This document shows positions 28,233 to 36,397 of a stretch of DNA of 64,000 nt, one piece after another. The stretch is from an uncultured Paracoccaceae bacterium. Lineage in GTDB: Bacteria; Pseudomonadota; Alphaproteobacteria; Rhodobacterales; Rhodobacteraceae. Numbering within the stretch: the first letter of the stretch is position 1; every line of letters starts with the position of its first letter. Location: NCBI GenBank assembly GCA_947499725.1, contig CANMPK010000001.1:1178001-1242000 (forward strand), written 5' to 3'. Below the pieces are notes generated by a model that saw only the letters and a list, made by a program, of their open reading frames with translations, ran no database searches and was not told the origin of the DNA. A program made the translations under genes and the position numbers.

Positions 28233-29108
28233 ATGCAGGTCGCGTTACATTTTGGTGCTCCTTACACAGACGAAAACCGTTTGCAGCTGTGTCTTGGCAA
28301 GAACCGTGAGGCTTTGGCCGAGCAAGGCACGATTATTCCGCGACCAAGCAGCTATCGCAAACAGATCAAGCAAGTCACCAACCGGTTTAAAGACGGCACC
28401 GGAGATGATGCTCTGCGGATGCAGTTTTGGGATGAAGTCGTTGGCGACCAACATGCAGAACGCGTGGTATTTTCGACCGATACCTTTCTTGGCGTGCCGC
28501 GCCTTGCGATTGGCGGAGATACATTTTTCCCTGGGCAATTCAACAGGTTATCTGCCTTCTTGAACATGTTCGACGGCGCAGAGGTGGAGCTTTTTTACGC
28601 GATTTGCAATCCAGCGAACTTCGTTTCTAGTCTGCTTATGGGACATAAGGGCGAAGATGTGGATACGCTGCTGAATCACAGCGATCCCATGACGTTGCGG
28701 TGGTCAGAATTCTTTGAACGGCTTCAGGAGAACTTTCCAAACGTGCCGGTCACAGTGTGGTGCAATGAAGACTCTCCACTGATCTGGGACGAAATCGTGC
28801 GAGAGGTTTCTGGCGTTGATCCACTGTTTAATCTCACCGGCACTTCGGATTTTCTGAAAGAGCTGATGAGCGCTGAAGGCTTTGAAAGATTTACAGATTT
28901 TATCAAACAACGCCCTGGGATGAGTGCAATCCAGAAGCGGCGTGTTGTGGCGGCGTTTCTTGAGAAATTCGTCAAAGACGAGGCCATCGAAACCGAAGTC
29001 ACCTATCCCGGATGGACGGACGCGCATGTGGATCAGGTGACCGAACTTTACGACGAAGATGTGTATCTGATTCAGTCCATGCCAAACGTGCGGCTGCTGA
29101 CCCCTTAA
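28233..29108 (+). CDS. Conserved protein, degenerate sulfotransferase-like
   Basis: 291 residues, cytoplasmic. The N-terminus (VALHFGAPYTDENRLQLCLGKNREALAEQGTIIPRP) follows the plan of roseobacter sulfotransferase-like proteins, where a beta strand leads to a PAPS-binding loop and then to a helix carrying NRxxLxxxG. Here the phosphate loop (usually hxGxxKTGTT-like) is not present; GAPYTDENR stands in its place. So it has the look of the fold without the binding loop (inference from motif comparison only). It is divergent from the iron permease with 81 bp between starts. Function unknown. Confidence 0.5.
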   Translation: MQVALHFGAPYTDENRLQLCLGKNREALAEQGTIIPRPSSYRKQIKQVTNRFKDGTGDDALRMQFWDEVVGDQHAERVVFSTDTFLGVPRLAIGGDTFFPGQFNRLSAFLNMFDGAEVELFYAICNPANFVSSLLMGHKGEDVDTLLNHSDPMTLRWSEFFERLQENFPNVPVTVWCNEDSPLIWDEIVREVSGVDPLFNLTGTSDFLKELMSAEGFERFTDFIKQRPGMSAIQKRRVVAAFLEKFVKDEAIETEVTYPGWTDAHVDQVTELYDEDVYLIQSMPNVRLLTP

Positions 29109-29290
29109 GCCCGCAACGGTCGCTGGGTTCATTTTTGAGTAAGGTGGCATTTCGCGCTTTTCGCGGTCTGAAATGTACAATTCAGCTTTACGCCAGATCT
29201 GTGCTGGTTTTTGCACGCGACTTGCGCCAAAACAGTTGTATTCATCGTTTGTCATAAACACTCTTTTCGGGTCGCTGATCCGCTGAGAGG

Positions 29291-29308
29291 TGAAAAAAGG
29301 CTTTTTCA
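29291..29308 (+). promoter_or_regulatory. Small hairpin just upstream of the DUF900 gene
   Basis: GAAAAA and TTTTTC form a 6-bp arm pair around AGGC immediately before the GTG start at 29312. It covers the only purine-rich stretch that could serve as ribosome site, so it may damp translation. The stem is AT-only and weak. Confidence 0.3.
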
Positions 29309-29311
29309 ACC

Positions 29312-30337
29312 GTGCTGCGTCTTTGTGTTTTGTTGATCTCTTGCGGGTTTCTTGTGTCTTGTGCCCAGCGTCACGACATTGCTTTTGCGCCCTCTGCCCC
29401 CGACGCCACGGTGCATAACATCTGGGTTGCCAATTTTCGCCCGACCGATCCACCTTTGGATGGGCAACGCAGCAAGCCACGCCCTGAGGCTGTACGATAT
29501 GAGATGAACCAAGTGTCGGTGCCGCCGACACATGAGCTGGGAGAGATTGAATGGCCCAAAGGCAAGCCGGATGCAGCCACTGATTTTGTGACGCTGCAAC
29601 AGAGTGAATTTGGCGATGTGCGCCGTTTCATTCGTGCTTTGGATCGAAATCCGGATGATACGATCATGTTGTTCGTGCATGGCTACAATTTACGCCACGG
29701 TGAAGCCGTGTATCAGCTTGCCCAACTGCGGCATGATTTTGAGATGGACAGCCCGAGTGTGCTGTTCTCGTGGCCGAGTGCGGCCAACCCTGCCGGATAT
29801 GTATATGATCGCGACAGCGTTCTGATCGCACGCGATACATTGGAAGACTTGGTTGTCGCGCTGGCGCGGCAGAGCGGTAAGAAACTGATTATTATGGGAC
29901 ATTCCCTTGGGAACCTATTGATCATGGAGACCCTCCGCCAGATCGAGATTTCTGGGAGTTTGAACATTCGTCAAGAGATTGATGCGCTGTTCATGGTGGC
30001 GCCAGATATTGATGGGGAACTGTTTCAAAGTCAGGCCAGCCGCTTGCGTCAACTGCCAGAACCCACGGTGATTGTGGCCACGGAACAAGACAAAGCCCTG
30101 CGCCTGTCAGCTTGGTTGACGGGGCGCACCAATCGGTTGGGCTCTGCCACGGATCGCAGCGCGGTGGGGGATTTGCCGATTTCCGTGGTAGACACCAGCG
30201 CATTGGCAGAGAAAGGGCTGAACCACTCTGTGCCTTTGACCTCGCCCACTGCGATTGCTGTGTTCAAGCGTATGAACAGCAACGAAGGGGCTGGCAATTT
30301 GGTGCTGCCGCCGGTTTTTCAGATTTCCGCTGACTAA
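29312..30337 (+). CDS. DUF900 alpha/beta hydrolase, putative lipoprotein
   Basis: 341 residues from a GTG start. Seen: a hydrophobic N-terminus ending LVSCAQ, a plausible lipobox with Cys17; FVHGYNLRHGEAV; the nucleophile elbow GHSLGN (Ser198); and a later NHS that may supply the histidine. This is the DUF900 family of serine hydrolases found as cell-envelope lipoproteins in alphaproteobacteria. Substrate unknown; esterase or acyl-hydrolase activity inferred from the triad. The 200 bp upstream hold no gene and a weak hairpin by the start. Confidence 0.85.
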   Translation: MLRLCVLLISCGFLVSCAQRHDIAFAPSAPDATVHNIWVANFRPTDPPLDGQRSKPRPEAVRYEMNQVSVPPTHELGEIEWPKGKPDAATDFVTLQQSEFGDVRRFIRALDRNPDDTIMLFVHGYNLRHGEAVYQLAQLRHDFEMDSPSVLFSWPSAANPAGYVYDRDSVLIARDTLEDLVVALARQSGKKLIIMGHSLGNLLIMETLRQIEISGSLNIRQEIDALFMVAPDIDGELFQSQASRLRQLPEPTVIVATEQDKALRLSAWLTGRTNRLGSATDRSAVGDLPISVVDTSALAEKGLNHSVPLTSPTAIAVFKRMNSNEGAGNLVLPPVFQISAD

Positions 30338-30346
30338 GGCTGTTTG

Positions 30347-30805
30347 TTATTCGGTGAAGCTGAGGCCATCCCAATGGGCTTGGGCTTTGACGATCATCTC
30401 ATCACGGCCCTCATCGAAAATATCGCCGCCCTTTGCAGCAAAGAAGACATAGAGCTTGCCATTGTGGAGGCGCCAGACCTCTGGATCGCCGGGGACTTCT
30501 TTTTTCAATGACATGGCACGGGTGCAGTAGCCGCCAAATTGTGGGGCGTAGGCTTCGGGATTGGCGCGGAAGAGATCGGCATCTGCTGCGGTGGCGAAAC
30601 GCCAAGTGGCACCTTTCCATGTGACGGTTGTGGCGTCAGTGCCATCCGCGGGCGCGCCGGTTTCTACATAGGCGGTGGCGTCATAGCCTTTGAGGGCCAG
30701 CCCATCTTTGCCTTGGCTGAAGCGTTTGATGGTTTTGGCCCAGAGCGCATTTGGCGCGGCAACGAGTGCTGCGGTTGCGATGAAGATCTGACGACGATTG
30801 AGCAT
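30347..30805 (-). CDS. YHS-domain protein, exported
   Basis: 152 residues. The N-terminus MLNRRQIFIATAALVAAPNALWAKT is a signal peptide, with a pair of arginines before the hydrophobic stretch, so Sec or Tat export is possible. The rest matches the stand-alone YHS family (GYDATAYVETGAP, WRFATAADADLFRANPEAYAPQFGGYCTRAM, GDPEVWRLHNGKLYVFF). YHS domains are linked to metal handling, with Tyr-His-Ser-like residues; the actual ligand here is unknown. It converges on the DUF900 gene with 9 bp between stops. Confidence 0.85.
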   Translation of the reverse strand: MLNRRQIFIATAALVAAPNALWAKTIKRFSQGKDGLALKGYDATAYVETGAPADGTDATTVTWKGATWRFATAADADLFRANPEAYAPQFGGYCTRAMSLKKEVPGDPEVWRLHNGKLYVFFAAKGGDIFDEGRDEMIVKAQAHWDGLSFTE

Positions 30806-30921
30806 GGGCCAAGCCTTTGTTTTGAAATGCGCGCTTCTATGGGGCGCAGTTTGGCACAGGCTGGACGCCGATAGAAATCACCTGCGCGTGAGGCGCATTG
30901 CGGCATAGATGGCGCAAAGCA

Positions 30922-30948
30922 AAACCCCGCGCGGGGGGCACGGGGTTT
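30922..30948 (-). terminator. Terminator hairpin after the DUF2312 gene
   Basis: AAACCCCG (30922-30929) pairs with CGGGGTTT (30941-30948) around an 11-base loop. On the minus strand the stem runs into TTTTGCTTT. It sits about 35 bp after the DUF2312 stop. Confidence 0.65.
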
Positions 30949-30983
30949 GATCATTTATTGAAATGTCGTTTGGCTTGGCGGCC

Positions 30984-31244
30984 TTAGCTCATGCCAAGCG
31001 CTTCTTTGTACATTTCTAGAACCGCCTCTTCTTCGGCGATGTCGTTTTCGTCGCGTTTGCGCAGCGCGATGATTTTGCGCAGAACTTTGACGTCATAACC
31101 GCGGCCTTTGGCTTCGGCCATCACCTCTTTTTGGTGATCCATGATGTCTTTTTTCTCTTGCTCGAGGCGTTCGATACGCTCAACGAACTGGCGCAGTTCG
31201 TCTGCGGTTACGCGGTAGCTCGACTCTGTCACATCTTCGGACAT
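30984..31244 (-). CDS. DUF2312 (UPF0335) protein
   Basis: 86 residues from the ATG at 31244, which has AGGAGA five bases upstream; a longer open frame to 31340 lacks support. Seen: VTADELRQFVERIERLEQEKKDIMDHQKEVMAEAKGRGYDVKVLRKIIALRKRD in pattern, the alphaproteobacterial DUF2312 signature: a helical hairpin with a GYD turn. The family is near-universal in the class and suspected to contact nucleic acid, but its function is not known. Followed by its own terminator, so it is probably monocistronic. Confidence 0.9.
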   Translation of the reverse strand: MSEDVTESSYRVTADELRQFVERIERLEQEKKDIMDHQKEVMAEAKGRGYDVKVLRKIIALRKRDENDIAEEEAVLEMYKEALGMS

Positions 31245-31383
31245 GCTGTCTCCTGTCTCTTGATTTGGGCGCACCCTAGCGAGGTGCTGGCGGTGCTGCA
31301 AGCAGGGTTTCGCGGCTTGGCCTTGCGAGTGGCGACACATTGCTTTAGGCGGGCTGCGTGCACGAGAAAAAGGGTGTGACGCA

Positions 31384-31599
31384 ATGGAATGGCTTATTTA
31401 TGTTGGCGCATTTTTGTCAGTGATCGGTTTGGCGGGTTTGGTTCTGTCGATCGTTAAGGTGGTGCGCCTGAAGGGGCAGAACCTGAGTGACGAAGAGATG
31501 CGTGACGGTGTTCAGAAGGTGATGCCTTTGAACCTGGGGTCGCTGTTCCTGTCTGTGATCGGTTTGATGACCGTCACAATGGGGATTTTCCTAAGCTAA
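31384..31599 (+). CDS. Small two-helix membrane protein
   Basis: 71 residues. Two hydrophobic helices (about 4-27 and 50-70) flank a charged loop (VRLKGQNLSDEEMRDGVQKVMPLN). AAAGGG lies upstream of the ATG, somewhat far. The even spacing of helices and the polar loop look like a real inner-membrane protein. I do not recognise a named family. It converges on the FadB-like gene with 8 bp between stops. Confidence 0.65.
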   Translation: MEWLIYVGAFLSVIGLAGLVLSIVKVVRLKGQNLSDEEMRDGVQKVMPLNLGSLFLSVIGLMTVTMGIFLS

Positions 31600-31607
31600 T
31601 AAATACC

Positions 31608-33656
31608 TTAGCGGTTTAGGTCTGCGAAGGTCTGACCGTTTTTGATCAGGTCCAGCAGTAAGGGATCTGCCTGTAGGGCTTTGCCTGTTCCGGACAGAAG
31701 GTTCTTGGTGGCCAGCAAACCCGTTGTATCGGCGTGTTGCATTGGGCCGCCCATGTTACGGGGCACGCCGTAGCCATTCACCATCAGAACATCGATGTCA
31801 GAGGGGCGTTTCGCGGCGCCCTCACGCAGAAGGCGCGCGCCGGCGTTGGCCATGGCGGCCATGATCTTGGATTGGATGTCTTGGTTGCTGGGCGTCTGCC
31901 TTGTGTCTTTTTGCATTCCGGCGATCAGATCTTGAGCCTTGGGGTTTTCTTGCGGCATCCCAATGCTGAAGTCATAAAAACCAGCCCCTGCCCGCACGCC
32001 CAAAAGGCCTTCGCCGGACATGGCGCTGAGCACGGGGAGATCGGCGGTGACGCCGTGATACACTTGTTTGGCCAACAAGAGCGCCGCGCGAATGCCGCGT
32101 TGATCCAGAGCCAAACACGGGCCCTGCGCAAATCCGAGCGCGCGCATGGCTGAATCGATTTGCGTGATACCCGCGCCGTGGCGCAGCAGATGGTCGGTCA
32201 TTTCCCACATTGCGACCAGCACGGTCGCGCCTGACTGACCTGGAATATTTTCCATTTCAACCAGAGACTTACCCATTGAAAGCGACATTTGCGCGGCCAG
32301 TGATGTCGCAAAGGTGCTGATATCGTGTTTGCGGCAAAGTTCCATCACGGGGCGGTTGTGCGCGGGCAATGGGAAATGCAGGCCTACGACTTGTTTGGGA
32401 CGGCCCGAGGCTTCTGCGCAGTCTTCTAAGGGCACGCGACTGCTGGTGCAGGCCAAGACCGTGTCTGCGGGCAAAAGATAGCCAAGGTCTTCAAAAATTC
32501 GCAGCTTTTGCTCTGGCTTGTCTTGCGAGGCATCGACCACCAGATCCGTTCCGCCACAGGCTTCGAGATCGTGGCCTGTTTCGAGTTCGTCAAAATAGCG
32601 ATCCAAGCTCTGAAGATCAGCGCCCTTTGATTTCAGACCATCGATCAGAAAGGGCTTGATGCTTTCTAAGATCTCAGCCCGTGTTTCTGACTGCGTGACA
32701 ACATAAGTGACCGACAAGCCATCGATCAGACAGCGCGCCGCAAGGCTGGCGCCAAGGGGCGTGCCGCCCACGATGGCCAAGTGATCCAGCGATTGACTGG
32801 AGGTGATCAATGTTTTGGCGCGATGGGCCAGTTTACCTTCTGCCATGAGCATATGACGCAGGGCGCGTGCGCGCGGCGTGCTTTGGTGTTCGGCAAAAAA
32901 TTCTTTTTCAAGTTCCAAACCAGCCGTGAAAGGCAGCAAGGGGGCGGCCTCTACTGCAGCGAGAATGCCATCTGCCACTGGGCCGATTTTTGCGGCGCGC
33001 TCTTTCGTATTGCGGATGCTGTCTTGAAAGGCCAAGGGATCAGCAAAGCCTTCGTTGCGCGATGCGCTTGACAGGGCCTGTCGCCCTTCGGCCAAAATAT
33101 CCATCGCAAACCGGATCGCGCCTTGGCTGAATTCGCCAGAAACTTCGGCGTCAAACACAGGGCCGAGCGCTGCGCCGGTGATGGTGCCACCGGACAAAAG
33201 CATTTGCAGCGTCGCCTCGGCGCCGATCAAACGCGGAAGGCGCTGTGTTGCGCCGGCGACGGGTGGCAGGTCTAGTGAAATGCCCGGAAGGCCGACGCGA
33301 ATATTTGGCGCGGCCACTCTGTAGTGGCCACATAGCGCCAGTTCAAAACCAGCGCCAATCGCGTCGCCTTGCAGCGCCATGACCACGGGTTTTTCTGCAT
33401 TTTCAATGAGGTCACACAGGTGCAGCAGTTCTTGCGGCAAAGGCGCTTGTTCTAGCCAAGTCAGATCAAGCCCCGCGCAAAACACGGGCCCCTTTGAGGT
33501 GATGACCACAGCTTCTGTTTTTGGATTCGTTAGGGCCATATTCAAAGCTTGAATAAGTGCCCCGCAGACAGCCGCATCCAGAGCATTGTCGGTCCCGTTT
33601 GCAAAGGTCAATTGCACGACGGGTCCATGCGCTGAATGCGTGACTAAGCCTGACAT
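31608..33656 (-). CDS. FadB/FadJ-like multifunctional fatty-acid oxidation protein with altered active sites
   Basis: 682 residues: enoyl-CoA hydratase domain (about 1-270) followed by NAD-binding and C-terminal 3-hydroxyacyl-CoA dehydrogenase domains. The start has AGAGGT upstream. The fold signatures are clear (FCAGLDL, GAGFELALCGHYRVA, ATQRLPRLIG, NGYGVPRNMGGP). However, the second hydratase glutamate, in FadB within LPE-x-KLG, is Gly125 here (GLPGISLDL), and the dinucleotide loop GxGxxG reads GGTPLG. The dehydrogenase histidine region is GLHFPLPAHN in place of GxHFFSP. In well-studied FadB both glutamates are needed. The protein may have lost one or both activities or handle unusual substrates (inference). 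No thiolase gene adjoins it. Confidence 0.85.
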   Translation of the reverse strand: MSGLVTHSAHGPVVQLTFANGTDNALDAAVCGALIQALNMALTNPKTEAVVITSKGPVFCAGLDLTWLEQAPLPQELLHLCDLIENAEKPVVMALQGDAIGAGFELALCGHYRVAAPNIRVGLPGISLDLPPVAGATQRLPRLIGAEATLQMLLSGGTITGAALGPVFDAEVSGEFSQGAIRFAMDILAEGRQALSSASRNEGFADPLAFQDSIRNTKERAAKIGPVADGILAAVEAAPLLPFTAGLELEKEFFAEHQSTPRARALRHMLMAEGKLAHRAKTLITSSQSLDHLAIVGGTPLGASLAARCLIDGLSVTYVVTQSETRAEILESIKPFLIDGLKSKGADLQSLDRYFDELETGHDLEACGGTDLVVDASQDKPEQKLRIFEDLGYLLPADTVLACTSSRVPLEDCAEASGRPKQVVGLHFPLPAHNRPVMELCRKHDISTFATSLAAQMSLSMGKSLVEMENIPGQSGATVLVAMWEMTDHLLRHGAGITQIDSAMRALGFAQGPCLALDQRGIRAALLLAKQVYHGVTADLPVLSAMSGEGLLGVRAGAGFYDFSIGMPQENPKAQDLIAGMQKDTRQTPSNQDIQSKIMAAMANAGARLLREGAAKRPSDIDVLMVNGYGVPRNMGGPMQHADTTGLLATKNLLSGTGKALQADPLLLDLIKNGQTFADLNR

Positions 33657-33736
33657 TTGAACCTCTGTACTTTAGACGCTGCCTGTTTTCCCTATTAGTA
33701 AGGGTGTTTTAGCATCTGGCAAGCCTAAGCACCTGT

Positions 33737-33952
33737 TCAGACAGGCATATTATCAAAGGATACTTCGAGCGCCTCGTCGACCAGATCAAGGTCAAGACGA
33801 TGCAGCTTGGCCGGCACCTCGCCGCCATTCAAGCGAATCCGAGACAAAGAACGGTGCAGATCATCATGCAGTTCAAAGCGCTGCGCCCCTGTTGTGTGAG
33901 CAATGCGGCGCGCGATTTCTTCTGCGTTTTCAAGATCTTTGGCAACTGTCAT
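33737..33952 (-). CDS. Small conserved-looking helical protein
   Basis: 71 residues, mostly helical and charged (LENAEEIARRIAHTTGAQRFELHDDLHRSLSRIRLNG pattern). The ATG has GAGAAG five bases upstream. No membrane segment or signal peptide. Codon use and spacing fit a real gene, but I do not recognise the family. It stands alone between the FadB-like gene and the sulfur operon, reading away from the latter. Confidence 0.6.
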   Translation of the reverse strand: MTVAKDLENAEEIARRIAHTTGAQRFELHDDLHRSLSRIRLNGGEVPAKLHRLDLDLVDEALEVSFDNMPV

Positions 33953-34122
33953 GGGTCTTCTCTTAGTGTCGTTATTGCGTCGGTCGGCGTCGCGATGGCT
34001 GCACCTTAAGGTAGTACTGAAACAGATTTATAAATCCTTTTCGGGAATTGTCTCTTACGGGAAATCCCTAGGAACCGCAATTTACCTTGTTTTAACGTTT
34101 ATCAGGCTGTGCCCTGCCCACA

Positions 34123-34136
34123 TTGATACAGGTCAA
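34123..34136. promoter_or_regulatory. FNR/CRP-type palindrome upstream of the sulfur operon
   Basis: TTGATACAGGTCAA fits the FnrL half-site rule TTGA-N6-TCAA exactly. Its centre is about 64 bp before the ATG at 34194, and a TATATG-like -10 element lies at 34170-34175. The position fits an activator site. NnrR/Dnr-type regulators read a similar sequence, so the regulator is not settled. Confidence 0.6.
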
Positions 34137-34193
34137 GACGCAAGGCTTGAAAACACATTCTGCTTTTTGTATATGTAATGAAAAGGAGATGCT

Positions 34194-35075
34194 ATGACAC
34201 GCTCTGCCCCCCTATCCCCACTGGTCACCGCTTTCTTTGATGAGGCGACGAATACTGTGTCTTATGTGGTTGCGGATCCGACTGGCTCTGCCTGCGCGAT
34301 CATCGATAGTGTGCTTGATTTTGATTACGCCTCTGGCGCGACCGATACCCGTTCGGCGGATGAGGTGATTGCCTTTGTGAAGGCCGAAGGGCTGGTGGTG
34401 GAGTGGCTGCTGGAAACCCATGTGCATGCGGATCATTTGTCGGCCGCGCCTTATTTACAGGAACACTTGGGCGGTAAAATCGGCATCGGCGCGCAGATCA
34501 CCGCGGTGCAGGATACCTTTGGCAAGGTGTTCAACGAGGGCACTGCCTTTCAGCGCGATGGAAGCCAGTTTGACGCGCTGTTTGAAGAAGGCGATGCGGT
34601 GATGATTGGGCAAATGCGCGGATCGGTGATGCATACGCCCGGTCATACGCCTGCTTGCTTGACCTATGTGATCGGCGATGCGGCCTTTGTGGGCGACACG
34701 CTGTTTATGCCGGATTTCGGTACGGCGCGTTGTGATTTTCCGGGCGGCTCATCTGAGATGTTGTTTGATTCAATCCAGCGCATTTTGGCCTTGCCCGACG
34801 CAACGCGGGTGTTTGTGGGCCATGACTATAAGGCGCCCGGTCGGGATGCTTTTGCTTGGGAAACCACTGTTGGGGAACAGCGCGCGGGGAATGTGCATAT
34901 CGGCGGGGATGCCTCGCAAGCGCGGTTTGTGCAGATGCGCGATGCGCGGGATGCGACTTTGGCCAAGCCTAAGCTGATCATCCCGTCTTTGCAGGTGAAT
35001 ATGCGGGCGGGCCAAATGCCCGAGCCGGAAGAGGATGGTGGCGTGTACCTGAAGGTGCCGCTGAATAAGTTGTAA
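34194..35075 (+). CDS. Metallo-beta-lactamase-fold hydrolase, persulfide dioxygenase/Blh-like
   Basis: 293 residues. Seen: HVHADH (76-81), HTPGHT (147-152, His147 and His151), GDTLF (Asp168) and GHDY (His210): the full metal-ligand set of the glyoxalase II/ETHE1 group. AAAAGGAG lies just upstream of the ATG. ETHE1-like proteins oxidise glutathione persulfide in sulfide detoxification. The downstream YeeE/YedE-type permeases and TIGR01244 protein make the locus look like the Blh/PmpAB sulfide-response operons described with BigR. No BigR-type gene is present here. Persulfide dioxygenase is the best guess; other thioester or lactone hydrolysis is possible. Confidence 0.88.
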   Translation: MTRSAPLSPLVTAFFDEATNTVSYVVADPTGSACAIIDSVLDFDYASGATDTRSADEVIAFVKAEGLVVEWLLETHVHADHLSAAPYLQEHLGGKIGIGAQITAVQDTFGKVFNEGTAFQRDGSQFDALFEEGDAVMIGQMRGSVMHTPGHTPACLTYVIGDAAFVGDTLFMPDFGTARCDFPGGSSEMLFDSIQRILALPDATRVFVGHDYKAPGRDAFAWETTVGEQRAGNVHIGGDASQARFVQMRDARDATLAKPKLIIPSLQVNMRAGQMPEPEEDGGVYLKVPLNKL

Positions 35076-35090
35076 CGTGGAGATGTGTGT

Positions 35091-35516
35091 GTGCCGACAG
35101 ATTGGATAATGGGCCTTTTGGGCGGGCTGATGATTGGCCTTGCGGGGGCTGTGTTTTTGCTGGGCAATGGGCGCGTGATGGGCGCGAGCGGTATTTTGGG
35201 CGGTCTTGTGGATGGCTCTGGCCGTGGCAATGCGCGCGAAAGGCTGTGGTTTTTGGCCGGCGTTCTTGTGACGCCTTTGCTGTTTATTCCGCTGATTGGG
35301 CGCGGTGAGACCCATGCTAGCACAAATGTGATTGTGCTGATTGCCGCCGGTTTGCTGGTGGGGATTGGCACGCGGGTGGCCAATGGGTGTACCTCGGGGC
35401 ACGGGGTTTGTGGGATTTCGCGTCTTTCGCTGCGCGGGATTGTGGCGACGGTGTTTTACATTGGTGCGGGCGGGCTGACAGTGGCATTGATGCGCCATGT
35501 GCTGGGGGTGATCTGA
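35091..35516 (+). CDS. YeeE/YedE-family membrane protein (first half-transporter)
   Basis: About 141 residues with four or so membrane helices (IMGLLGGLMIGLAGAVFLLG; NVIVLIAAGLLVGIGTRVANGCTSGHGVCGISRLS). The conserved NGCTSGHGVCG cysteine motif marks the sulfur/thiosulfate transport family. The frame opens with a GTG at 35085, but the GTG at 35091 has GTGGAG at a better distance. Its stop overlaps the next gene's ATG by one base (TGATG). Half-size members act as pairs. Likely moves a reduced sulfur compound across the inner membrane. Confidence 0.85.
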   Translation: MPTDWIMGLLGGLMIGLAGAVFLLGNGRVMGASGILGGLVDGSGRGNARERLWFLAGVLVTPLLFIPLIGRGETHASTNVIVLIAAGLLVGIGTRVANGCTSGHGVCGISRLSLRGIVATVFYIGAGGLTVALMRHVLGVI

Positions 35517-35941
35517 TGAAACGGTCTGTTTTGGCATTGGTTGCCGGTGGTTTGTTTGGGCTTGGCCTGCGGATTTCTGGCATGACGGATACCACTAAGG
35601 TGCAGGGATGGCTGGATATTTTCGGCGACTGGGACCCGACGCTGGCCTTTGTGATGGGCGGGGCGATTGTGCCGATGTTTATTGCTTGGCGCTTTACCGA
35701 AGGGCGCACGCCTTTGGTGGGCGGGGATTTCCCAGCGCCGCCTGAGCCAAAGATCGGGCGACCCTTGGTTGTTGGATCGGTGCTGTTTGGCATGGGCTGG
35801 GGGCTGGCGGGGCTATGCCCGGGGCCTGCGATTGCCTCGGTCGGATTTGGCGGTTGGCCGGTCTGGGTGTTTTTCGCGGCCATGCTGTTGGGCATGTTGA
35901 TTGCACCAAAGCTGCGCGACGCGCTGGACAGTGGCGCCTGA
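35516..35941 (+). CDS. YeeE/YedE-family membrane protein (second half-transporter)
   Basis: 141 residues from the ATG overlapping the upstream stop. Four hydrophobic segments, with GLCPGPAIASVGFGG carrying the second conserved cysteine motif, and an early GLRISGMTD typical of the partner subunit (DUF6691 type). Together with the preceding gene it would form a PmpAB-like pair. Both are tightly coupled to the metallohydrolase upstream and the TIGR01244 gene 18 bp downstream, which argues for one operon dealing with sulfide or persulfide. Confidence 0.85.
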   Translation: MKRSVLALVAGGLFGLGLRISGMTDTTKVQGWLDIFGDWDPTLAFVMGGAIVPMFIAWRFTEGRTPLVGGDFPAPPEPKIGRPLVVGSVLFGMGWGLAGLCPGPAIASVGFGGWPVWVFFAAMLLGMLIAPKLRDALDSGA

Positions 35942-35959
35942 GCCGAGTAATCAAGGCCT

Positions 35960-36394
35960 ATGGATATTCGTGAAATCACGCCCCGCTATTGTGTTTCTCC
36001 GCAAATCTCTGTGGAGGATATTCAGGTTTTGGCCGATCTTGGCTTTACGACGGTGATTTGCAACCGTCCGGACCAAGAGATTCCGGCAGACTTGCATGCC
36101 TGCGAGATGCAAAAGGCCGCAGAGGCGGCTGGGGTCACGTTTGTGATCAACCCCCTCACCCATGACACGATGACGCCGGATCGTTTGGGCACGCAGCTGG
36201 ATGCTTTGGAGCGTTGTTCTGGCAAAACTTTGGCCTATTGCGCGTCTGGTACGCGGTCAACTGTGGCTTGGGTTTTGGGCAATGCGGCTTCTGTGCCAGC
36301 GGATGCTTTGTTCGCAGCGGCAGAGCAAGGCGGCTATCAGCTGGATGCGTTGCGTCCGCAGGTAGCGATGATTGCGGCGCAAGCCAAGGATTGA
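35960..36394 (+). CDS. TIGR01244-family phosphatase/sulfurtransferase-like protein
   Basis: 144 residues. Cys94 and Arg99 lie in the P-loop CASGTRS, the family's CxxxxxR phosphatase/rhodanese-like active site; earlier segments (YCVSPQISVEDIQVLADLGFTTVICNRPD) also match. Related domains are fused to, or encoded beside, Blh metallohydrolases. Known chemistry for the fold: cysteine phosphatase, or handling a persulfide on the cysteine. The operon context favours the sulfur role (inference). It converges on the FliM-like gene with 3 bp between stops. Confidence 0.85.
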   Translation: MDIREITPRYCVSPQISVEDIQVLADLGFTTVICNRPDQEIPADLHACEMQKAAEAAGVTFVINPLTHDTMTPDRLGTQLDALERCSGKTLAYCASGTRSTVAWVLGNAASVPADALFAAAEQGGYQLDALRPQVAMIAAQAKD

Positions 36395-36397
36395 TCC

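Noticed and set aside
33903-34178. 91-codon plus-strand open frame before the sulfur operon
   Set aside because: Overlaps the start of the small helical gene, runs through the FNR-type site, and lacks a ribosome site.
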